Shown piece after piece: positions 26,622-35,581 of a stretch of DNA of 64,000 nt (its first letter is position 1; each line of letters begins with the position of its first letter). The notes under the pieces are model-generated. The model saw only the letters and a list, made by a program, of their open reading frames with translations. It did not search any database and was not told the DNA's origin. This stretch comes from Amycolatopsis rifamycinica (GTDB taxonomy: Bacteria > Actinomycetota > Actinomycetes > Mycobacteriales > Pseudonocardiaceae). Position numbers and translations under genes: made by a program. The DNA lies in contig NZ_JMQI01000002.1 in the NCBI RefSeq assembly GCF_000695625.1, positions 62,001-126,000 on the forward strand, read 5' to 3'.

Positions 26622-26707
26622 TGCCGTTGCCTGCAACCGTGTGTTGTTGAGTGCGGTTGTGACAGGGGATATGCCCCAGCCGTGCCCCAGCGAAATTAAT
26701 GAGAGGA
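26622..26707. repeat. 86-bp structured repeat, copy B (left end of right element)
   Basis: This is a direct, gap-free imperfect copy of 19819-19904. It starts 64 bp inside the element bounded by the tRNA copy. The hairpin arms CAACCG/CGGTTG covary with CAACTG/CAGTTG in copy A. It probably marks the distal end of each integrated element. Confidence 0.6.
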
Positions 26708-26894
26708 CTGCGGCGCGCTCGTTTCGAACATCTGACGCAGCAGGCAGGCAACCCACGCACGGATCCGACCGGGCAGGATCAGACGGGGCCGTGTCGTGTC
26801 GTGGGTCACTGTCATGAGCGGCGTTGCTTTTGAAGGCCGCGCCCGAGTTGAGGTGCTGCTGAGAGCGGCTTGCTGCGACGCACGCTCTGCGGCA

Positions 26895-27011
26895 TGTGAG
26901 TATGTTCGCGGGGGCGCCGCGCGGGCCGACCACGGTCACCGTGAACAGCGCGATGCCGATCCTGGCGGCGACCGCGAAACGCGGGTCCGGCGTCGCCCTG
27001 GGTGGGCTCAT
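26895..27011 (-). pseudogene. 5' fragment of a gene coupled to the TetR regulator
   Basis: The TGA of the TetR gene overlaps an ATG (27009-27011) that begins RFAVAARIGIALFTVTVVGP, a plausible start of a membrane protein. Coding character stops after about 38 codons, where sequence leading into the 86-bp repeat begins. The rest of the gene was presumably removed by an insertion or deletion at the element edge. Confidence 0.45.
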
Positions 27012-27598
27012 CGGCCGGGGGCCGGGGGTTGCACCAGGGGCAGCAGGACCTCGTCGACGATCGCTGTCACCTCGGCCGCGGTCACCGTCCCTGCCTCCAT
27101 GTGTTCGACGAGAACCAGGCGTGGTCCCACCGCGGCGATCCGGGCGGTGGCCGCGGCGGGGCGTGCCTCCCCGTGCTCGGCGGCGTCGGTCAGCAGGCCG
27201 AGGATCAGCTCCTGGCGGGGGCGCAGCACGAGGGTGCGGACCCGGGCGAACAGCTCCGGGTTGCGCGCTCGCTGGGTGATCAACGGGCGCAGGGCCCGGC
27301 CGTGCGGTTCGTCGAGCACCCGGGCCAGCTCGCCGAGCAGGGCCAGCAGATCGCCGCGGAGGGTTCCGGTTTCCGGTGGCCGGGTCTCCCCGAAGCCCGC
27401 GTCCGGGTCGGTGAGCGCGGCCAGTACCAGATCCTCGGGCGTCGCCCACCGCCGGTAGAGCGCCGCCTTGCCGGTCCGCGCGCGGGCCGCGACCTTTTCG
27501 AAGCTCAGCTCCTCGAACGAGGTTTCGGCCAGTTCGACCAGCGCAGCTTCGAGGATCGCGCGGATCAGCGCGTCGCCCCGGCGCCGGGTCTCCCCCAT
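27008..27598 (-). CDS. TetR-family transcriptional repressor
   Basis: This 196-residue protein has a TetR HTH (LIRAILEAALVELAETSFEELSFEKVAARARTGKAALYRRW) and a C-terminal ligand domain of the TetR_C_16-like type (FARVRTLVLRPRQELILGLL). It is divergent from the amidohydrolase gene at 27661. The intergenic region contains overlapping inverted elements (CGTTCGTTAGTGAACG) that fit a TetR operator. It probably represses itself, the truncated gene coupled to its 3' end, and the amidohydrolase. Confidence 0.9.
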   Translation of the reverse strand: MGETRRRGDALIRAILEAALVELAETSFEELSFEKVAARARTGKAALYRRWATPEDLVLAALTDPDAGFGETRPPETGTLRGDLLALLGELARVLDEPHGRALRPLITQRARNPELFARVRTLVLRPRQELILGLLTDAAEHGEARPAAATARIAAVGPRLVLVEHMEAGTVTAAEVTAIVDEVLLPLVQPPAPGR

Positions 27599-27660
27599 CG
27601 GATGCTCCTCTCGTGTACGTTCGTTAGTGAACGATACCGTTCCTTATGAGAGGGTGGGCG

Positions 27661-28701
27661 ATGACGGCCATCACGAACGTCCGGGTCTTCGACGGCGCCG
27701 GGCTCACGGAACCGCGGACCGTCTTCGTCGACGGCGGCCGCCTGTCCGACGAAGCCACCGGCGGCCCGGTGCTTGACGGAGCCGGGCAAATCCTGCTTCC
27801 CGGCCTCATCGACGCCCATGTCCACCTGCACGGTCGGGAGAATCTCGAACAGTTCACCCGGTTCGGCGTCACCACGGCCTTGGACATGGCGACGACGTCG
27901 GCCGCGCTGCTGGCCGGCCTGCGGGACCAGCCGGGGCTCACCGACATCCGCAGCGCGGGCGTGCCCGCGATCGGGCCGGGCGGGATGCACGCCCGCATGC
28001 CCGGCATGCCCGCCGAAGCGGTCGTCACCGATCCGGCGCGGGCGGCGGGCTTCGTCGCGGCCCGCACGGCGGCCGGGTCGGACTACCTCAAGATCGTGCT
28101 CGAAGCCCCCGGGGGCGGCGGCCCCGAACTGCCGGTTGTCCGCGCACTCACCGAGGCCGCGCACGCGGCCGGGCTGCTGGTCGTCGCGCACGCCTCAAAC
28201 ACCGGGGCGTACACGATGGCGCTGGACGCGGGCGTGGACGTCGTCACGCACGCACCGCTCGGGCCACCGATCGCGGACGAGGACCTCGCGCGGGCGAAGG
28301 TCGTCGTGCCGACGCTGACGATGATGAAGGGCATTTCGGCGGCGGCCGGTCGGCCGCAGCTCTACGCGGGTGCGGCGACGTCGGTGACCCGGCTCCACCG
28401 CGCGGGCGCGGCCGTCCTGGCCGGTACCGACGCGAACGCCGCGCCGGGATCCCCGTCCCCTGTCGCGCACGGCGCGAGCCTGCACGACGAGCTCGAGCTG
28501 CTCGTCGCCGCCGGCCTGTCCACAGTGGAGGCATTGCGCGCCGCGACCGTGTTGCCGGCGAAGCACTTCGGGCTGACCGACCGCGGCGCGATCCGGCCGG
28601 GGCTGCGCGCAGACCTGGTTCTGCTCGACGGCAACCCGGTCGCCGACATCCGCACCACGCGTGCGATCAGCCGGGTCTGGTGCGCAGGGGTCGAGCTTTG
28701 A
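27661..28701 (+). CDS. Amidohydrolase (imidazolonepropionase-like, metal-dependent)
   Basis: This 346-residue TIM-barrel enzyme of the amidohydrolase-1 superfamily has ILLPGLIDAHVHLHG (HxH metal site), SDYLKIVLEAP (bridging Lys), VVAHASN and VTHAP (metal His residues) and VLAGTDANAA (catalytic Asp), then FGLTDRGAIRPGLRADLVLLDGNP at the C-terminus. Members hydrolyse cyclic amides, organophosphates or peptides; the substrate is unknown. The earlier ATG at 27646 overlaps the ribosome site AGAGGG, so 27661 is the start. It is controlled by the divergent TetR. Confidence 0.88.
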   Translation: MTAITNVRVFDGAGLTEPRTVFVDGGRLSDEATGGPVLDGAGQILLPGLIDAHVHLHGRENLEQFTRFGVTTALDMATTSAALLAGLRDQPGLTDIRSAGVPAIGPGGMHARMPGMPAEAVVTDPARAAGFVAARTAAGSDYLKIVLEAPGGGGPELPVVRALTEAAHAAGLLVVAHASNTGAYTMALDAGVDVVTHAPLGPPIADEDLARAKVVVPTLTMMKGISAAAGRPQLYAGAATSVTRLHRAGAAVLAGTDANAAPGSPSPVAHGASLHDELELLVAAGLSTVEALRAATVLPAKHFGLTDRGAIRPGLRADLVLLDGNPVADIRTTRAISRVWCAGVEL

Positions 28702-28702
28702 T

Positions 28703-29696
28703 TCAGGCCCAGGGCGACCGAGGAGGAGAGCTTGCCATCGACTTGTCGGAAGTCTGCTCGCTACCGCTCGAGGATCTCAATTCGGCAAGACCGTGCGTTG
28801 GATGTCGGGTCGCGGACGCCATGTACGCGGCCAGGATGTAGTTGGGGTGTCGGTCGAGGTTTATGCGGGCGCGGTCGTAGCGCATGGTCGTGCGTGGGTC
28901 GGCGTGTCGAGCGGCGATCTGGACGTCGCGCAGGTCGACGCCCGCGTCGAGCATTGTGGTGACGAATGTGTGGCGAAGCATGTGCGGGTGCAACCGAGGC
29001 AGTCGCATGACCGAGGCCTCGGCCAGCCGACGTAACCGACGGTGGCGCAGTGCTGGCGGCAAGGGCACCAGCACGACTTTGCCGCCCTTGCCGACCACAC
29101 GCAGTACTCGGTGTCCGTGTTCCTCGCCGATGTCGGTGATGTCTGCGCTGCAGGCCTCGAATACGCGGAGGCCGAGTAGGCCGAGCATCGCCACCAGCGC
29201 GAAGTCGAACGGGTTCACCGATTCCCGCGCCGCGGTCGGTAGGGCCTCGAATTGCAGGTGTGACAGGCCGAGGGTCGGTGACTCGTTGGGCACCATCGGA
29301 CGTCGGACGTACTCCGCTGGCGAGTGCTCGAGCACGGTGTCGATGACGCAGGTGCGGTAGAAGCCGGCGACCACGGACATCCTGCGCGAAACCGTGGAGG
29401 GCTTGAACCGTCGCACCTCCCTGCATTCAGCGCACGTAGAGCTCAATCTGCGCCCGGCGCGCTGCCAGCGGAGCGAGGTCGCGTTCGCCGCACCAGGTGA
29501 AGAAGATCCGCAAGTCCGACGCTGAATGCGTTCGCGAGACGCCGGTATAGCGTCCGAGGTACGCCGTAGCCGCCAGTCGTAACACCGTTTCGTCGAGGTC
29601 TGAGGGCTTCATGACCTCCGATGCTGGGAGAGGAAGCTCCATGCGCAAGGCCAAGAGGAGTGCGCGCCACCTGCGGCAGATGAGTGCGTTAGTCAT
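28703..29696 (-). pseudogene. XerD-like tyrosine recombinase disrupted by stop and frameshift
   Basis: The N-terminal SAM-like domain (from ATG 29696: ALICRRWRALLLALRMELPL, GVSRTHSASDLRIFFTWC) ends at a TGA near 29430. The protein continues in another frame as EVRRFKPSTVSRRMSVVAGFYR through GLLGLRVFEACSADI (catalytic Arg), LHPHMLRHTFVTTML (HxxR), and RHADPRTTMRYDRARINLD (catalytic Tyr). At the junction a Trp codon appears to have become TGA and one extra G is present. Catalytic residues are otherwise intact, so the damage looks recent. The gene overlaps the small membrane protein gene upstream. Confidence 0.8.
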
Positions 29697-29892
29697 TCTT
29701 GGCGGAGTCGAGCGGGTCGTCATCGACCTTGTCTGCTTCCCGGGAGACCTCGAATCCGAGGAACCGCAGTCGGACCCACATGGGGCGCGCGGAGGTCTTC
29801 ACCATCCGCGTGATGATCAGCACCGTTCCCATCATGACGATCAGCACGGCCACCGCGACATACGGCGACGATCCCGTGAGGAACCCCCACAT
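29689..29892 (-). CDS. Small single-pass membrane protein
   Basis: This 67-residue protein has one strong transmembrane helix (PYVAVAVLIVMMGTVLIITRM) followed by a basic then acidic cytoplasmic tail ending DDDPLDSAKND. I recognise no family. ATG 29892 starts just before the helix. Its stop overlaps the start region of the recombinase gene by a few bases, so the two were co-translated. It is divergent from the STAND gene at 30060; an accessory role for the recombinase or the STAND protein is possible but unproven. Confidence 0.6.
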   Translation of the reverse strand: MWGFLTGSSPYVAVAVLIVMMGTVLIITRMVKTSARPMWVRLRFLGFEVSREADKVDDDPLDSAKND

Positions 29893-30059
29893 CACGACTC
29901 CCGTTCCCGGCCTCAGGCCGTGACCCGTGTCCGACCCGTGTGATCCAGACCCCGAGACGGTACGATCGCTGCTCGTCATCCGGCCTGGTCGTGAGGACAT
30001 CCACGCAGGTCATGCGGATGCAAGTCGGTACATCAAGCGACATCCAGGACGGAGGCCCG

Positions 30060-32939
30060 GTGGCCAAGCGTCTCCCCGGGCAGCCGAGGCGATGGTCTCG
30101 CTTCACCGGCGGCACCGCTGAGACCCGCGCCTTGGCGCAGTTCCTGCGGGAACTCCTGGATCGCAGCCCCGAACCGCTTGGGGAACTCGGCCGGCGCCTG
30201 AACGTGTCCGCTCAGACCCTGTCGAACCGGGTCAACGCGCTGAAGCGACCGGACTGGGACTTCGTGCGGAACGTGGTGGATCTGGCATACGGTGCCGGCG
30301 ACATTGCAGGCCGGTTGACGAAGCTGCACGAGGCCGAACAGTTGTGGCATCGAGCCAGCCCGGCCAACACAACGTCCCCTGCGTACCCCGGGGCCGCCCA
30401 GCCGGTGCCGGTCAAGGACGACCTACGCAGCATCGGCGGTCCTGATGGTTCGGGCGTGCCGGCGATGGAGTCGGCTTCGGCCAATCCCGGTCTCCCGCAC
30501 GTCCAGCCCATCCCCGTCGATGCCGACCACCTCGAGATCTGCAAGCCGGCCGATCGCGATTCGCTGGTGTACGGGCAGGTCAAGCAGTTCGCCGCGCGGA
30601 TCCTCGACGCGGTCGCGGAGAAACAGCCGGCGGGCGAGAACTCGGCTCGCCGGTCCGCGTTGCCCCTTCCCTCCAGTCACTTCACCGGCCGTGACGACGT
30701 CGCCGACGCAGTCGTGAACCTGCTGGAGCGGCGGAGAGCGGCTGGCGTCCCCTTGGGTGTCCACGTGTTCGACGGCATGGCCGGGGTCGGCAAGACCGAG
30801 CTGGTCGTGCAGATCGGCCATCGGATCGCGGACGGTTTCCCGGACGGCGTGCTGTTCCTGGACCTGGCCGGGTACCGGCCGGACATGGAGCCGATCCCGC
30901 CGGCGCAGGCGCTGCGCCTCCTGCTGGCGCAATGCGGCGTCGTGCCCGAGGAGACACAGCAGGCTGAGCCCTTCCTGCGCACCCTGTGGCGCGATGCGTG
31001 CGCCGGCCGGCGAATGCTGGTCATCCTCGACAATGCCCGGGACCAGGACCAGGTGGCATCGCTGCTGCCCGACGCCCAGGACTGCCTCGTGCTGGTCACC
31101 AGCCGGACCGCGTTGATCGGGCTGTGGGCCGGCACTCCTTGGAAGCTGGAGGAGCTTCCGGCCCAGGAGGCGGAAGGGCTGTTGCGGTCGATCGCGGATC
31201 TGCCGACCGGCCGGCACGAAACCGAAGTCGCCGAGGTGGTCCGCCAATGCGGCAGGCTGCCGCTGGCGATCGTCATCGCCGGGTCCATGCTCGTCCACCG
31301 GCCCGGATACAGCCCCGGCGAGCTGGCCGAGGACCTGCGGCGCGAACGCGCCTTCCTGGACGACCTGGCCGAGAACGACGGCTCGCTGCACATCGCGGTG
31401 CACGCCTCGCTACGCCTTTCGTACCGGGGCCTGCCGAAGAGCCTCATGACGGCGTTCCGGCTGTGCGCCTGGCACCCCGGTCCCGAGGTCACCGAGCCCG
31501 CGCTGGCCGCGATGCTCATCGAGCCGACGGACCACGACCACCCGGTCCGGGTCTCCGAGCGCACGATCGCCGACGCCCGCCGACGCCTGCTCGCCCTTGC
31601 CGACCGCAACCTGCTGCGACCGCACTCGAACACCCACCGATTCGGCCTCCACGACCTGGTCCGCGCGTCGGGCCGGCTGCTGGCCGACGACGGCACGGGG
31701 TACGACCGCGAGCACGTGCTCAAGCACCTCCACCGGGCGTACTGGGCCACCGTCCAGCAGGTCGAACTGTGGCGGTACGGCGGCCGGCCGCTCAGCGGAA
31801 CCCTGACAGCACCCGAAGGAGACACGCCGCTCGTCCCGATCCCCGACGTGGACGCCGGCGACGCCTGGGTGCTCCGGGAGCGCGAAAACCTGATGGCGTT
31901 CATCGATGCTCTCGGGGACCGGCCGTTCTTCGGAGCGGTAATGCTGGCCGCGCAGCTGCGGGACCTCGGGATGCTCGCCGACGCCGAGCGCTGCTACCGA
32001 TCCGCTGAGCGTTCCTCGGCGGCGATCGGATCCGAAGAGGGACGCGCGCTCGCGGTTCGCGGATGTGCGGAGACCGCCGCAAGGAGGGGCGACGCCGCCG
32101 CCGCGCGCAGGGAGTACCAGCGGGCCAGGAAGATCAGCCGCCGGGCAGGCGACACCATGGGGATCGCACTGGCGTTGCGTGGTCTCGGGAGCCTCGAGTT
32201 CCTCGTTGACGACCTCGACGCGGCCGAAGAACACCTGCACCGAGCGGCCTCGCTGCTCGCCGACCACCCACGAACGCGTGAAGGACACCCCATCGCGGTG
32301 CGGGACCACGGGAAGACACTGGCCGCACTCGGCGAGGTCGAGCACGCCCGGGGCAACCACCTGTCCGCACTTGAGCTGTTGGAACGGGCCCGGCTGAGCC
32401 TCGTCCGCGCCGGTGACGAGCGGGGCCGGCAGTCGCTTGCGATCCGGTTCGCCGAAGTACAGCAGTGCCTTGGGGACTTCGACAGCGCGCGACACAACCT
32501 CGACCTGCTCCTGCGGGAACAGGGGTTGTCCGCTGACGCCCAAGCCGCGGCGTGGTGGCAGCTGGGCCAGGTTGAGAAGGAAATCGGCGATCCGGTCGAC
32601 GCCATTGCCTTGTTCGAGCGAGTCCTGCGCGTGCAGGAGCAACGCGAGGAACCTCTCGGCCTGGCCAACGCAGTGCTCGGACTGGCCGACGCCAAGCGTT
32701 TGGCCGGGCGCCTGACCGACGCAGCGGCCGACTTCGAGCGGGCCCGGGCCCGGAGTGAGGAACTCAGCGATTTCAGCGGCGTCGCCGACGCGACGCTGGG
32801 CTTGGGCGATGTCGCCGAAGCCGCCGGCGATCACCCGCGGGCGGTCCGGCTCTGGCGGGAAGCGCTCGTCCTCGCCACGAACGTCGACGCGGCCAGGATC
32901 ATTTATAAGGCCCGCATACGCCTGGGCGCCGCGCGGTAA
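30060..32939 (+). CDS. HTH-NB-ARC-TPR STAND regulator
   Basis: This 959-residue protein has an N-terminal HTH-like domain (~1-85: ALAQFLRELLDRS, LNVSAQTLSNRVNALKRPDW) and a linker. An NB-ARC ATPase follows, with Walker A GMAGVGKTELV (Lys245), Walker B MLVILDNARD (~320), LVTSRTAL and GRLPLAI (GxP motif). The winged-helix part is FGLHDLVRASGRLLADD, and the last ~330 residues form TPR-like repeats (ALRGLGSLEFL, AALGEVEHARGNHLSALELL). GTG 30060 has GGAGG four bases upstream. It resembles the AfsR-type STAND core without a SARP domain. Regulator or defence sensor are both possible. Confidence 0.85.
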   Translation: MAKRLPGQPRRWSRFTGGTAETRALAQFLRELLDRSPEPLGELGRRLNVSAQTLSNRVNALKRPDWDFVRNVVDLAYGAGDIAGRLTKLHEAEQLWHRASPANTTSPAYPGAAQPVPVKDDLRSIGGPDGSGVPAMESASANPGLPHVQPIPVDADHLEICKPADRDSLVYGQVKQFAARILDAVAEKQPAGENSARRSALPLPSSHFTGRDDVADAVVNLLERRRAAGVPLGVHVFDGMAGVGKTELVVQIGHRIADGFPDGVLFLDLAGYRPDMEPIPPAQALRLLLAQCGVVPEETQQAEPFLRTLWRDACAGRRMLVILDNARDQDQVASLLPDAQDCLVLVTSRTALIGLWAGTPWKLEELPAQEAEGLLRSIADLPTGRHETEVAEVVRQCGRLPLAIVIAGSMLVHRPGYSPGELAEDLRRERAFLDDLAENDGSLHIAVHASLRLSYRGLPKSLMTAFRLCAWHPGPEVTEPALAAMLIEPTDHDHPVRVSERTIADARRRLLALADRNLLRPHSNTHRFGLHDLVRASGRLLADDGTGYDREHVLKHLHRAYWATVQQVELWRYGGRPLSGTLTAPEGDTPLVPIPDVDAGDAWVLRERENLMAFIDALGDRPFFGAVMLAAQLRDLGMLADAERCYRSAERSSAAIGSEEGRALAVRGCAETAARRGDAAAARREYQRARKISRRAGDTMGIALALRGLGSLEFLVDDLDAAEEHLHRAASLLADHPRTREGHPIAVRDHGKTLAALGEVEHARGNHLSALELLERARLSLVRAGDERGRQSLAIRFAEVQQCLGDFDSARHNLDLLLREQGLSADAQAAAWWQLGQVEKEIGDPVDAIALFERVLRVQEQREEPLGLANAVLGLADAKRLAGRLTDAAADFERARARSEELSDFSGVADATLGLGDVAEAAGDHPRAVRLWREALVLATNVDAARIIYKARIRLGAAR

Positions 32940-33188
32940 GATCATTGGCTGCCGACCATCTGCACAACCGCCTGTACGGCTCGGACGGGAGACACTCTCC
33001 ACGCGACTTGAGAAGGGCGTGCGAACGCGGTAGGCGCTGTCATCGGCATTAGCGCGCGTCAGGTGCTCGCCTCGCGGCATGAGAGTGCGTTCGCTACGGC
33101 ACGGTTCTGCTGGCGGCGTGGCGTCCAGGGCGTCAGGACTCGCCAATGGCGTTCGGGTGTTGCCTGGGGTCGTTGAATGCTTCGCCGG
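32940..33188. other. Short non-coding gap after the STAND gene
   Basis: No coding pattern, RNA gene or convincing terminator is seen between the STAND gene and the SDR relic. Confidence 0.5.
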
Positions 33189-33884
33189 TCATGACTTGGC
33201 CACGACGCGCAGGGGTGCGTGGCGCATGAGGAGGCTCATCAGGACCCAGGGCCATGCCGGGACCGTGGCTTCCGGCTGCTCGACTTCGATGGCTTCATCA
33301 TGGCGGTCACGCCTTTTTCCGTGGAGACGATCATCGGCGTCGGCTCGTCGCCGGTGGTGGTCAGCTCCGATTCGATGTAGCCCGGGAACAGCGTGGTCAC
33401 CTTGATCGGGATGTCGAGCAGGGATGCGCGGATGCCCTCGGCGAGCACGGCGACGCCGGCTTTGCTGGCGCCGTACGCGGTGAGGCGGGGCAGTGCGCGC
33501 ACCGCGCTGACGGAGGAGATCGCCACCAGGTGACCGGCACCTTGCTCGCGGAAGAACTCGACCGCCACTTCGGCCTGGACGAGGCAGCAGCCGACGAGGT
33601 TCGTCCGCAGGATCCGCGCGTTGGCCCTGAACCCGCCGGTACCGATTGGCTTCCCGTGGCAGACGCCCGCGTTGGCGATGACGGACGTGGAGGTGATGGA
33701 CCGCGACTTTGATCGCCGGGTGGGCGGGGGAGAGCGCGTCCTGCAGGGGCAGGAGCCGCTCGGTCCGGCGGGCGCACAGCGCGAGGTTGCTGCCGAGTGC
33801 GGCGTGCTTGCGCGCCATCGCTTCTTCCGGACCGGAACCGGCGCCGGTGATGAGGACGTTCTTCCTGAAGGTCATTGGAGACAT
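33189..33884 (-). pseudogene. Frameshifted short-chain dehydrogenase
   Basis: The minus strand starts MTFRKNVLITGAGSGPEEAMARKHAALGS, an SDR cofactor loop with GPEE in place of the usual GIGE. In another frame it continues as HLVAISSVSAVRALPRLTAYGASKAGVAVLAEGI and PGYIESELT, then returns to the first frame for the tail LMSLLMRHAPLRVVAKS. At least two frameshifts are needed for a full protein, so it is inactive. Confidence 0.75.
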
Positions 33885-34006
33885 CGGCCGGTGTTTCGCG
33901 GACGGGTTGTGACTTCAAGTCCCTAGGTGATATCGAGGGGGCGCTTAGGGACGCATGAGTTGGGCTCGTTACGAGAACGGTCCGGATTTCGAGCTATGCT
34001 GTCCTC

Positions 34007-34558
34007 ATGGTCGAGAGTGAAGCCGGCGAGGCGGTGCTGCGGTTCGTGAACACGCACGCCGACGGCGGAGGGCGTCCGGAGCTGTTCGGGACCGCGAGGG
34101 GCTTCGCGGACTGGGCCGCCGGTCACGAGCTGCTGCCGCCGGATGTCGTGGTCACCGAGTCCGACGCCGTCGCGGCGCGCGAGCTGCGGGACGCGCTGGT
34201 CACCGTGCTGCTCGCGCACGCGGCAGCCCCGGCGCCGGGGCTGCCGGACGCGGAAAAGTATCTGGAGCAGGCGGGCGCGCGTTACCCGCTGGTCGCGGTG
34301 ATCGGCCGTGAGGGGGCGCGACTGCGGCCGGCGGCCGGCGGGGTGCCGGGCGTGCTGGCCGGGGTGCTCGGCGCGGTCGCCGAGGCGGCCCAGGGTGACG
34401 TTTGGGGACGGCTCAAGGCCTGCTGCAATCCGCCGTGCCACTTCGGGTTCTTCGACCGCACGCGCAACCGGTCCGGCCGCTTCTGCAGCCCCGGGTGCAG
34501 TTCCCAGGTCTCCATGCGCGCCATGCGCAAGCGCCGCAAGGACGCCGAGATGGCTTAG
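34007..34558 (+). CDS. ABATE/CGNR zinc-finger protein
   Basis: This 183-residue protein has an N-terminal ABATE-like domain (VLRFVNTHAD with an aspartate in place of the common FLNT-x-D) and a C-terminal CGNR-type zinc finger. The finger reads LKACCNPPCHFGFFDRTRNRSGRFC then SPGCSSQVSMRAMRKRRK, with four metal-binding Cys. The RNRSGRFCS core is a variant of the usual SRNRSRRWCS. These proteins are putative stress-linked transcriptional regulators. ATG 34007 fits the family N-terminus. Confidence 0.88.
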   Translation: MVESEAGEAVLRFVNTHADGGGRPELFGTARGFADWAAGHELLPPDVVVTESDAVAARELRDALVTVLLAHAAAPAPGLPDAEKYLEQAGARYPLVAVIGREGARLRPAAGGVPGVLAGVLGAVAEAAQGDVWGRLKACCNPPCHFGFFDRTRNRSGRFCSPGCSSQVSMRAMRKRRKDAEMA

Positions 34559-34573
34559 GCGCGCGAGGAGGCC

Positions 34574-34897
34574 GTGTTCGGCCTGCGCGACGAGCCCTCC
34601 GGCGGCGTCCACGCCGTGGTGGACGCGGTGACGCTCGATCCGTCGGGGCACCATTCGAACGCCGCCTTGGCGGTGCGGGCGGCCGCGAGCGAGCGGCACC
34701 TGGTGCGGATGTTCCGCGAAGAACGAGGGATCACGCCCGCCACGTTCGTGGAACTGACCCGGCTCGAAGCGGCGAAAAGGCTGTTGCCGACCACCGACGC
34801 CAGCCAGGAGACGGTGGCGCGTCGCGTCGAGTTCGGTTCGTCCAAGACCGCGCGGCGGACGTTCCGCCGGCAGCTCGCGGTGTCTCCCGGCGTGTAG
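34574..34897 (+). pseudogene. C-terminal fragment of a GlxA-type AraC regulator
   Basis: About 107 residues match the C-terminal AraC HTH of GlxA-like regulators (LAVRAAASERHLVRMFREERGITPATFVELTRLEAAKRLL, SSKTARRTFRRQLAVSPG). The DJ-1/PfpI domain that should precede it is absent, the first HTH motif is worn (SNAALAVRAAASERHLVRMF), and the end stops before the usual YRRRF. AGGAGG and GTG 34574 could still allow translation, but it is more likely a remnant. Confidence 0.65.
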
Positions 34898-34965
34898 CGG
34901 AGCCGGTCGCGGGCCGGTTGACCGGGCGGCCCCGGGGCGGCCTGGTGCCCCGGGGTCGCTGCGTC

Positions 34966-35505
34966 TCAGGCCGCCGTCTCGGCCGTGGCGACCAGGACGG
35001 CGCGGCCGAGGATGTGGCTCGCCATCTGGAAGCCGAGGTAGGCCGGCGTGCCCTGGGGGTCGACTTCGATGTGCTCGACGTCGAGGGCGTGCACGACGAT
35101 GAAGTAGCGGTGTTCGCCGTGTCCGGCGGGCGGGGCCGCGCCGAGGAAGCGGGGCGCCCGGGCGTCGTTGGGCAGCTGGAACGCGCCTTCGGGGAGACCC
35201 GATCCGGTGTCGTCGCCGGCGCCTTCGTCGATGCTGGTGACCCCGGCCGGGATGTCGGCGACGGCCCAGTGGGTGAAGCCGCAGCCGGTGGGGGCGTCCG
35301 GGTCGTACACGGTGATCGCGTAGCTGCGGGTCCCGGCCGGGGCCCCGTGCCAGGACAGCTGGGGCGAGCGGTCTTCGCCGCCCGGGATCCCGGCGATGCC
35401 GGACAGCTGCGCGACGGGCAGCGGCTTGCCGTCGGTGACGGTCGTGCTGGTCACGGCGAACGACGCCGCCTCGGGGAGGCGCGCGAACGGGTCGTTGAGC
35501 GTCAT
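34966..35505 (-). CDS. YbhB/YbcL-family (PEBP-like) protein
   Basis: This 179-residue phosphatidylethanolamine-binding-like protein has the family motifs SPQLSWHGAPAGTRSYAITVYDPDAPTGCGFTHWAVADIPAG and the GEHRYFIVVHALDVEH segment that completes the anion-binding pocket. Bacterial members are of unknown role, perhaps binding small anionic or lipid ligands. ATG 35505 is preceded by GAGGACC; an in-frame ATG at 35529 is less likely. It is divergent from a GntR regulator across a large palindrome and is probably controlled by it. Confidence 0.9.
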   Translation of the reverse strand: MTLNDPFARLPEAASFAVTSTTVTDGKPLPVAQLSGIAGIPGGEDRSPQLSWHGAPAGTRSYAITVYDPDAPTGCGFTHWAVADIPAGVTSIDEGAGDDTGSGLPEGAFQLPNDARAPRFLGAAPPAGHGEHRYFIVVHALDVEHIEVDPQGTPAYLGFQMASHILGRAVLVATAETAA

Positions 35506-35531
35506 GCTGGTCCTCTTCTGAGAGTTCAATC

Positions 35532-35569
35532 GACTATCGTATTGATAATCGATTATCGTATGGATAGTC
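35532..35569. promoter_or_regulatory. 38-bp palindromic operator between PEBP and GntR genes
   Basis: Outer arms GACTATC (35532-35538) and GATAGTC (35563-35569) and inner arms GATAATC|GATTATC share one centre at 35550/35551. The half sites thus contain two stacked dyads in an AT-rich island, well suited to a FadR-type GntR dimer. The adjacent GntR gene is the probable ligand. Confidence 0.75.
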
Positions 35570-35581
35570 TATGGTGCCGAC

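Noticed and set aside
19819..26707. 86-bp repeats as terminal inverted repeats of a transposon
   Set aside because: The two copies are in direct, not inverted, orientation and no transposase lies between them.
31410..33146. Minus-strand frame opposite the STAND gene
   Set aside because: No motifs; the plus strand encodes a complete NB-ARC/TPR protein.
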